27,825 bases of DNA from JAVZLH01 sp049700435 (lineage in GTDB: Archaea > Thermoproteota > Bathyarchaeia > Bathyarchaeales > Bathycorpusculaceae). Under the pieces are notes generated by a model. It searched no databases. It saw only the letters and a list, made by a program, of their open reading frames with translations, and was not told the origin of the DNA. The position numbers and the translations under genes are program-made. This document shows, one piece after another, positions 23,017 through 27,825 of this stretch. The stretch lies in contig JBNAVK010000017.1 in assembly GCA_049700435.1 (NCBI GenBank), forward strand, positions 1-27,825, written 5' to 3'. How positions within the stretch are numbered: position 1 is the first letter of the stretch; the number at the start of each line of letters is the position of its first letter.

Positions 23017-24239
23017 TGGGCGGGGCAGATGAGAGCAGGAAGAGAGTTTTGCGTGAAATTCTTTCGCAGCTACATTCTGGGGTTTCGCCGCAAGAAGTCA
23101 AAGACAAGTTTAGACAATTTTTGGAAAGTGTTAGCGCAGAGGAAATCGCCCGCATCGAACAGGAACTCGTTAAAGAAGGGCTGCCCCGAGAAGAAATTCA
23201 ACGTTTATGCAATGTTCACTTAGCTGTTTTCAAAGAACAGCTAGAAAAGCAAAGACCATTTGCCAAACCGGAAACGCCAATCAACACTCTTACGGAAGAG
23301 CATAAAGTTCTCCAGCAGATTTCAGAGGAACTCGGTCAAGTTGCGGATAAGATTGTTAAAGCAGAAAATGCAAACAGCATAAGCAATGAAATATCACAGC
23401 TTAGAGAAATAGCAATAGAACTTTTAGACGCGGAAAAACATTACTTGCGCGAAGAAAACGTGCTTTCCCCGCTTTTGGAGAAGCATGGAATAACAGAACC
23501 TCCAGCAATAATGTGGATGGAACACAACCAGCTTAGGGAGAAAAAGAAAAAACTTCGCGGAATCGTCGAAAACTATGGCGTTTTAAACTTTAAGGATTTC
23601 AAAAAACAGCTTGGAGAAGTTTCCAAATCCATAATTGAGGTTCTTTCAAGCCACATTTTTAAAGAAAATAACATACTCTTTCCAACAGCTCTTCGAGTAG
23701 TCACAGAGCAAGAATGGCGAGACGCCCAAAAAGATTTTGATGAGATTGGATATTGCTGCTTTACACCGCAACATCTAATAGCTAAATCAAAAGCAAAAGA
23801 AGAGGTTGAGGTTATGCCTGTGCCAGAAGGTATATTGCAGTTTAAAAATGGAACTCTTTCAAAAGAGGAAATTGAAGCCTTGCTGGATACGCTTCCAGTA
23901 GACGTAACATTTGTAGACGCAAATGACAATGTCAAATATTTTAACAAAGCTGAAAAGAGAATTTTTGTGAGAACAAAAGCGGTTATTGGAAGAAAAGTGC
24001 AGTTGTGCCACCCGCAGAAAAGCGTCCACATAGTAAACAGAATCCTCGAAGCTTTCAAAAAGGGCGAGAAGGATGTGGCAGAATTCTGGATTCAAAGGGG
24101 CAACAGCCTAATCCACATAAGATATTTCGCGGTGAGAGACAAAAACGGGAAATATTTAGGAACCCTTGAAGTGACCCAAGACATAACAGACATCAAAAAG
24201 ATTGAAGGAGAAAAAAGGCTTCTAGACTGGGAAGGCTAA
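23013..24239 (+). CDS. DUF438-hemerythrin-PAS domain protein
   Basis: Probable sensor of 408 residues with three parts. A DUF438-type helical domain is at about 10-75. A hemerythrin-like four-helix bundle is at about 90-230, with candidate iron ligands His97 (TEEHKVL), His143 and Glu147 (EKHYLREEN), His171 (MEHNQL), and His214 and Glu218 (SHIFKEN). A PAS domain is at about 285-395, including KVQLCHPQKSVHIVNRIL and ending GTLEVTQDITDI. Hemerythrin irons bind oxygen or NO and PAS domains sense redox or small ligands. No kinase or DNA-binding domain follows, so it may store or sense oxygen or pass a signal by contact. ATG 23013 overlaps the fprA stop as ATGA, with GGGGAAG just upstream. Confidence 0.9.
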   Translation: MMGGADESRKRVLREILSQLHSGVSPQEVKDKFRQFLESVSAEEIARIEQELVKEGLPREEIQRLCNVHLAVFKEQLEKQRPFAKPETPINTLTEEHKVLQQISEELGQVADKIVKAENANSISNEISQLREIAIELLDAEKHYLREENVLSPLLEKHGITEPPAIMWMEHNQLREKKKKLRGIVENYGVLNFKDFKKQLGEVSKSIIEVLSSHIFKENNILFPTALRVVTEQEWRDAQKDFDEIGYCCFTPQHLIAKSKAKEEVEVMPVPEGILQFKNGTLSKEEIEALLDTLPVDVTFVDANDNVKYFNKAEKRIFVRTKAVIGRKVQLCHPQKSVHIVNRILEAFKKGEKDVAEFWIQRGNSLIHIRYFAVRDKNGKYLGTLEVTQDITDIKKIEGEKRLLDWEG

Positions 24240-24270
24240 ATTTAACCGTTGCATTTAAAGAAAAAGCCAT

Positions 24271-24298
24271 AAAATGCGGAGAAAATTTCCGGCGTTTT
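24271..24298 (+). other. Imperfect hairpin after the hemerythrin-PAS gene
   Basis: AAAATGCGGAGA can pair with TTTCCGGCGTTTT across a short AAA loop, with one bulge and G-T pairs, starting 32 bases after the stop codon at 24239. It may mark or protect the 3' end of the fprA operon transcript. Archaeal termination usually relies on T tracts, and only a TTTT follows, so its role as terminator is weakly supported. Confidence 0.3.
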
Positions 24299-24384
24299 GG
24301 GATGACTTGACTTACAGTTGATTCTTTTCACAGCAGGATATAATTCAAAAAAGGGGAAGTGGAAGCTATGTTCGCTAAACGGTT

Positions 24385-25056
24385 TTAACTTCTTTTGTGC
24401 CTAGTGTAGATTACCGCTGTTGCCACTATGGCTATTGCCACCATTGTTGAGATGCTGATGGAGAGCATTTCTATCGGTAGACTTGGCAATGATAGCGGGT
24501 TTGACGATGATGCTTGCCAAATGTTTGTGCTAGTCGCTTTATAAGTCGCGGATGTGGAGCCTTGAGTTAAAGTTATTTCCACGAAAACCCCTGTCTCTTT
24601 ATCCCAGCAATAGCTGAATTGCATATCTTCTTGCGTTAAACTTGCGTAGACAACGGTTCTGCTTGCTCCAGCATAAGTTCCTGTCCTCTCACCAGCAATC
24701 ATTACGCTACCTCCCTCAATCACTTGAACGGTGTCTCCAGTTTTCGAGTTTGCGGGTATAAGCGCTTGGAATGTGAGGTTTCCAGTGCCGCTGGCAACAT
24801 CCCACATCATAATTTCGGTTTGTTCTGCTCCGCTGTTGAAGTGCGTTGTTACACGTAATGTTGCAGTTGTTCCCGCAACTGATAGACATTCTGCTTTAAC
24901 CCATTGAGGCGCGTCGCTTGGCATGGTGCCGCTGGAAACGTAGTCGCATCTTATCCAGTCGCCAGCTTTAATGCCTAATTGCGCTACTGCATAGGCTGAA
25001 CTTACGCAGAGTATGAAAAAAATTGCAATAGTTCCCAGAACAGTCGCTTTCCTCAT
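24385..25056 (-). CDS. Secreted membrane-anchored protein, function unknown
   Basis: Protein of 223 residues with an N-terminal signal peptide (positively charged MRK, then hydrophobic to SSAYA), an extracytoplasmic beta-rich domain beginning KAGDWIRCDY, two further cysteines (in KAECLS and FSYCWDKE), and one C-terminal membrane helix (about residues 195-217, ISISTMVAIAIVATAVIY) ending in the basic RHKRS. The domain opening resembles that of many uncharacterised secreted proteins of uncultured archaea. The frame opens at ATG 25074, overlapping the upstream stop as ATGA, but GGAGGG seven bases before ATG 25056 and the signal peptide support 25056. It is coupled to the larger surface protein gene upstream and may act with it. 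Confidence 0.75.
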   Translation of the reverse strand: MRKATVLGTIAIFFILCVSSAYAVAQLGIKAGDWIRCDYVSSGTMPSDAPQWVKAECLSVAGTTATLRVTTHFNSGAEQTEIMMWDVASGTGNLTFQALIPANSKTGDTVQVIEGGSVMIAGERTGTYAGASRTVVYASLTQEDMQFSYCWDKETGVFVEITLTQGSTSATYKATSTNIWQASSSNPLSLPSLPIEMLSISISTMVAIAIVATAVIYTRHKRS

Positions 25057-25070
25057 AATGCTGCCCTCCA

Positions 25071-26906
25071 TCATCCACGTTTAACGATTATTGCCGCTAT
25101 CACAGATGCAACCGCCACAATAGCGACTGACAATATCATCCACCAGTAGCTCAATATGCCTGTTAAATCTAAGCCACCGATGCCTCCGCCACCGCCGCCA
25201 CTTAAATGCACCGTCAACTCGTGGAAGCTGTGGTGGTATTCCACGTAGATTTGAGCGTTGCTGCCAACTTGCGTTATTTGGAAGTCTATGGGTTGATTGT
25301 CTAAAGTAACTTGAACGTTTGAAAGAGAATTTATCATTTCTATGGGTATTGTTATGTTGGCTATGCCCATTGTGCCATCTGGACCGCCAACAGAAATGCT
25401 CAATGCCATACTAGTAGAGTTGAAAACAACGCCAAGCACGGAAGAGTTTGTTGAAACATACATAGTTTTGTTTGACCATTGAAGCGTCATGCGAATCCAA
25501 CCTTCAGGAAGAACGGAAACAAAAGCGCTTAAGCCAGTAGCTGCAGCCTCAAGACCATCGCTAACACCATCGCCATCGGTATCCGCCCTTGTCGGGTCAG
25601 TTCGGAAAACTTTGACTTCGACACCGTCGCTGAGTCCATCTTGATCATAATCGGTGCTTCCCAACCATGTTCCGTAACTGATTTCTTCTCTATTTGTTAA
25701 TCCATCCTCGTCGTAATCCATGTCAACATCCGTTGGGTCTAATGGGCAGAGGAAATTCTGGATTTCAGAAGAGTCTGATATGCCGTCTCCGTCGCTGTCT
25801 GGATTAGGCGTTATAGGCATGCTAAAATCTATGAGGTAGGGGTAGCCTTGTGTGGCTTCACTATATGGAATTTTAATGTATGCGGCAATTGAGCCGTTAA
25901 CTGGCGACCATACAAGCCCGTATGCGTCGTTTAGAATGATGCGATGATTGCTTCCGTCCACGTTTACTGCTGTTATGTTCCCCCTAAGGGAAGCCTCCCA
26001 TTTCATGTAAAGTCCAGATGCCTCTATAATAGCGTTGATCTCCGAATAGGTTAGCATTGTTCCGTTATTTGTCCAGTCAATAAATGTTACAATTTTTCCG
26101 CCATAAGCCGATGCAACCTTCACAGGCGAATTAGCACCATTTATGTCAACAACCCAGATGTCGCTTCCAGTAGCATAGGCTATTTTGTCGCCGGATGGAG
26201 AAACGCTCAAACTCGTTATCAGTTTGTCCATCCCTTCAAGCTGTAGAATCAGCGCTTTTTCATTGGTGGCTAGGTTATGTTTCCAGATGTAGCTTGTGTA
26301 GTTATATTGTCCGCTTGTAGCATTGTATACGCTCTCGCAAGAAGCATAAATTAAAAATCCGTCGCTGGTTACGTCAATGAGGAAAGGGCTCCTTATAGAG
26401 GTCACTACCGTACTGTTCAGATACGTTACAAAAGTTGGATTAGAGCCGTCCAAGTTTACAGAGAATATTCGCGGAAGCCATTCTGTATTCGGAACTGTCA
26501 CGTAGAATATTTTTGTTTCGTCTGGCGAAAAGGCAAACTTAACAACCCTTTCTTCCCACGCAAGCCGCCCCAAATCAAGGGAAAAGTTATACGCCAACGC
26601 GCCGCTTTCCATGTCCACAATCAATACCCTCCATTCATCAGTAAGCATAACATGGACACGCCCGTAGATCAGCAAGTATCTCCCAGAAGGCGACCATGCA
26701 ATACTTTTTGCATCAACCCAACCATTCCCGATGATAAGAATGTCTCCTTGACGCCATACCGTCGTTGGCGGCCAATAGATAAGCCTTGGATTAGCGTTTT
26801 CAGTAGGTGCAAACGCGCTTGAAGAAGGAATTTTATAGAATCCAAGCATAGCTGAGGCAACGAGAATAGTTATCGTGGCGAGGCACGAAAGCTTGGTTTT
26901 TGACAT
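25071..26906 (-). CDS. Surface protein with beta-propeller and calcium-binding repeats
   Basis: Protein of 611 residues. A signal peptide (to about SSSAFA) is followed by a TolB/WD40-like propeller at about 60-360, shown by blades such as SIAWSPSGRYLLIYG, FAFSPDETKIFYV and LSVSPSGDKIAYATG. Four thrombospondin-type-3-like calcium repeats follow at about 370-455: DSDGDGISD, DYDEDGLTN, DYDQDGLSD and DTDGDGVSD. A beta-rich domain ends with YVEYHHSFHELTVHL, then a glycine linker (SGGGGGGIGG) and a C-terminal membrane helix ending VKRG. It is likely anchored outside the cell and stabilised by calcium; its ligand is unknown. GTG 26915 opens the frame, but ATG 26906 has GGAGTGA five bases upstream and is preferred. 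Confidence 0.82.
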   Translation of the reverse strand: MSKTKLSCLATITILVASAMLGFYKIPSSSAFAPTENANPRLIYWPPTTVWRQGDILIIGNGWVDAKSIAWSPSGRYLLIYGRVHVMLTDEWRVLIVDMESGALAYNFSLDLGRLAWEERVVKFAFSPDETKIFYVTVPNTEWLPRIFSVNLDGSNPTFVTYLNSTVVTSIRSPFLIDVTSDGFLIYASCESVYNATSGQYNYTSYIWKHNLATNEKALILQLEGMDKLITSLSVSPSGDKIAYATGSDIWVVDINGANSPVKVASAYGGKIVTFIDWTNNGTMLTYSEINAIIEASGLYMKWEASLRGNITAVNVDGSNHRIILNDAYGLVWSPVNGSIAAYIKIPYSEATQGYPYLIDFSMPITPNPDSDGDGISDSSEIQNFLCPLDPTDVDMDYDEDGLTNREEISYGTWLGSTDYDQDGLSDGVEVKVFRTDPTRADTDGDGVSDGLEAAATGLSAFVSVLPEGWIRMTLQWSNKTMYVSTNSSVLGVVFNSTSMALSISVGGPDGTMGIANITIPIEMINSLSNVQVTLDNQPIDFQITQVGSNAQIYVEYHHSFHELTVHLSGGGGGGIGGLDLTGILSYWWMILSVAIVAVASVIAAIIVKRG

Positions 26907-27022
26907 TTCTTTCACTCCTGAACATTGTCGTATTTATTACTATAACAGACTTGTTTAAAATCTTTTACGCAAACAAATTCTATACAACCGGTCTAAACAA
27001 TTCATCATAATTCCAACTAACT

Positions 27023-27337
27023 TTAAACTACAAACGCTGCCGGGAGACCAAAAAGCAAGCTTTTGAGGCTAACTGCAATGTAATAAGCAATTGTAGGGTC
27101 AAGTTTTTTGGTTTCTTCCAGCCAACTGCGAAATCTTTTGATTTCTATTTCAACTTCATTAAGTAATTGTTTTTTGGTCGCAGAGTTGGCTTTTTCAAAA
27201 TTCTCTCTTCTTACTTTAATGGTATCCGCAATGAGTTTATGGCTATATTCTTCATACAATTCAAAGCTTCTTGGATGACGCTCTTCAATTTCATATGCTT
27301 CGAGTTCAGCTAGAAAATCATCTGTCTTGGACTGCAT
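27023..27337 (-). CDS. Hypothetical helical protein
   Basis: I do not recognise this 104-residue protein. It is highly charged and mostly helical in appearance (for example RRENFEKANSATKKQLLNEVE, quoted nearly in full as one helix, and RFRSWLEETKKLD), with a more hydrophobic C-terminus (AYYIAVSLKSLLFGLPAAFVV) that is too short and polar at its start for a confident membrane helix. ATG 27337 has no clear ribosome binding site; a CATAAATG box about 65 bases upstream could be its TATA element. It lies upstream of the surface-protein genes on the same strand, with a 116-base gap holding their promoter. It is likely real but could be a chance reading frame. Confidence 0.5.
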   Translation of the reverse strand: MQSKTDDFLAELEAYEIEERHPRSFELYEEYSHKLIADTIKVRRENFEKANSATKKQLLNEVEIEIKRFRSWLEETKKLDPTIAYYIAVSLKSLLFGLPAAFVV

Positions 27338-27825
27338 GAACGACGTTTTCTAATCTTAGCGATATTTCATTTATGAATTCTCTATTCAGATTCAACCTTC
27401 ATTTATGCCTTGTTTTAGCGTGCTTTCGCCCTAACTCTAGGCTCAAGCAAAGTCCAAAGCCACTCCACAAACTCTCCCAGATTTTTAGTCTGAATATAGA
27501 CCTCTCCCGGACCCTCGATATTTACCACCAGACCTTCTCCGTCGAGGATTGTTTCTTTTAATCCGCTGAACTTTGTGACTTTGAATACATTAGTGGCAAG
27601 TGCAACGGTGAAGACAAAATATTCCGTAAACGCATGTGGGAGACTTAAACTAAAAGCGAGATTTAATAGGAAAAGGTTTTTAGCATAACGAATGGAGATT
27701 TCCCCCGCAACCCCCCTCTTTTTCTCTATCCATGAAATAAAACATTTTGCCCTTATTTTCGTTTATCAGCGACTAATGGAACATGTTATGGTATTTGGAA
27801 TGCTGATTTGCGGATGAGTAAATAT
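27338..27825. other. Gene-poor right end of window
   Basis: These 488 bases hold no intact gene that I can support. They contain the AIM24-family remnant (27415 to about 27627), an AT-rich stretch that may include the promoter of the hypothetical gene on the minus strand, and a ten-base direct repeat TTCATTTATG at 27366 and 27398. The last 60 bases show nothing recognisable. Confidence 0.5.
27415..27762 (-). pseudogene. AIM24-family remnant lacking its N-terminus
   Basis: The frame ending at TAA 27415-27417 matches the C-terminus of AIM24/TIGR00266 proteins: VALATNVFKVTKFSGLKETI, then DGEGLVVNIEGPGEVYIQTK and NLGEFVEWLW. About 70 residues (to near 27627) look homologous. Upstream the frame stays open to a TAA at 27763, but the residues no longer resemble the family and no ATG, GTG or TTG occurs before a GTG only about 38 codons from the end. 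The usual beta-roll N-terminal domains (roughly two thirds of the protein) are missing. A decayed or truncated copy is the simplest reading; a frameshift is also possible. Confidence 0.55.

Noticed and set aside
26940..27010. Seven-base inverted repeat TTGTTTA/TAAACAA before the surface-protein gene
   Set aside because: Arms are short and AT-rich and about 35 bases apart; expected by chance in such sequence.
27366..27407. Ten-base direct repeat TTCATTTATG at 27366 and 27398
   Set aside because: Short, AT-rich and only two copies; it may simply be chance or duplicated TATA-like sequence.
1..27825. tRNA, rRNA, CRISPR or insertion-sequence elements
   Set aside because: No cloverleaf-like intergenic segment, spaced direct repeats or transposase-like frame was found by reading both strands.

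Overview
The window is chromosomal DNA from an archaeon, read as a mostly gene-dense housekeeping region with a short accessory tail. Archaeal markers include Alba, archaeal-type RNA polymerase subunits D and N, ribosomal proteins L18e and S8e, SRP19, isopentenyl phosphate kinase with mevalonate kinase, TATA/BRE-like promoters, and Shine-Dalgarno sites of the GGAGGTGA type. A canonical Smc-ScpA-ScpB set, an RpoD carrying eight ferredoxin-type cysteines, and surface proteins with a C-terminal membrane anchor would fit a Bathyarchaeia-like member of the TACK group. That placement is inference; no rRNA gene is present to test it.

Layout. 1-2156 (+): end of alba, a zinc-finger/KH NusA-like protein and aspartyl-tRNA synthetase. 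2163-2561 (-): a small PD-(D/E)XK nuclease, divergent from the next block. 2656-15380 (+): one very long, tightly packed array, rps13-rps4-rps11-rpoD-rpl18e-rpl13-rps9-rpoN-enolase-rps2-MEMO-mvk-ipk-fni-idsA-gltX-srp19. It joins ribosome and RNA polymerase synthesis to the archaeal isoprenoid pathway that makes membrane lipid precursors. 15384-20659 (-): rps8e with its own promoter, preceded by the chromosome-condensation operon smc-scpA-scpB. 20803-21746 (-): a DUF2096-like protein and a cysteine-rich helix-turn-helix regulator.

21746-24239 holds the most suggestive unit. The cysteine-rich regulator is divergent from a flavodiiron protein gene, which is translationally coupled to a DUF438-hemerythrin-PAS protein. 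A perfect 6-4-6 inverted repeat sits between the TATA box and the predicted transcription start of the flavodiiron gene. Together this reads as a self-contained oxygen/NO/redox sensing and detoxification module.

24385-26906 (-) encodes two coupled secreted, membrane-anchored proteins, one a beta-propeller-like protein with four calcium-binding DxDxDG repeats. The last 800 bases hold an unrecognised helical protein and a headless remnant of an AIM24-family gene.

Many start codons were reassigned upstream or downstream on the basis of Shine-Dalgarno spacing and family N-termini; the reasons are given in each entry. No tRNA, rRNA, CRISPR array or insertion sequence was seen.
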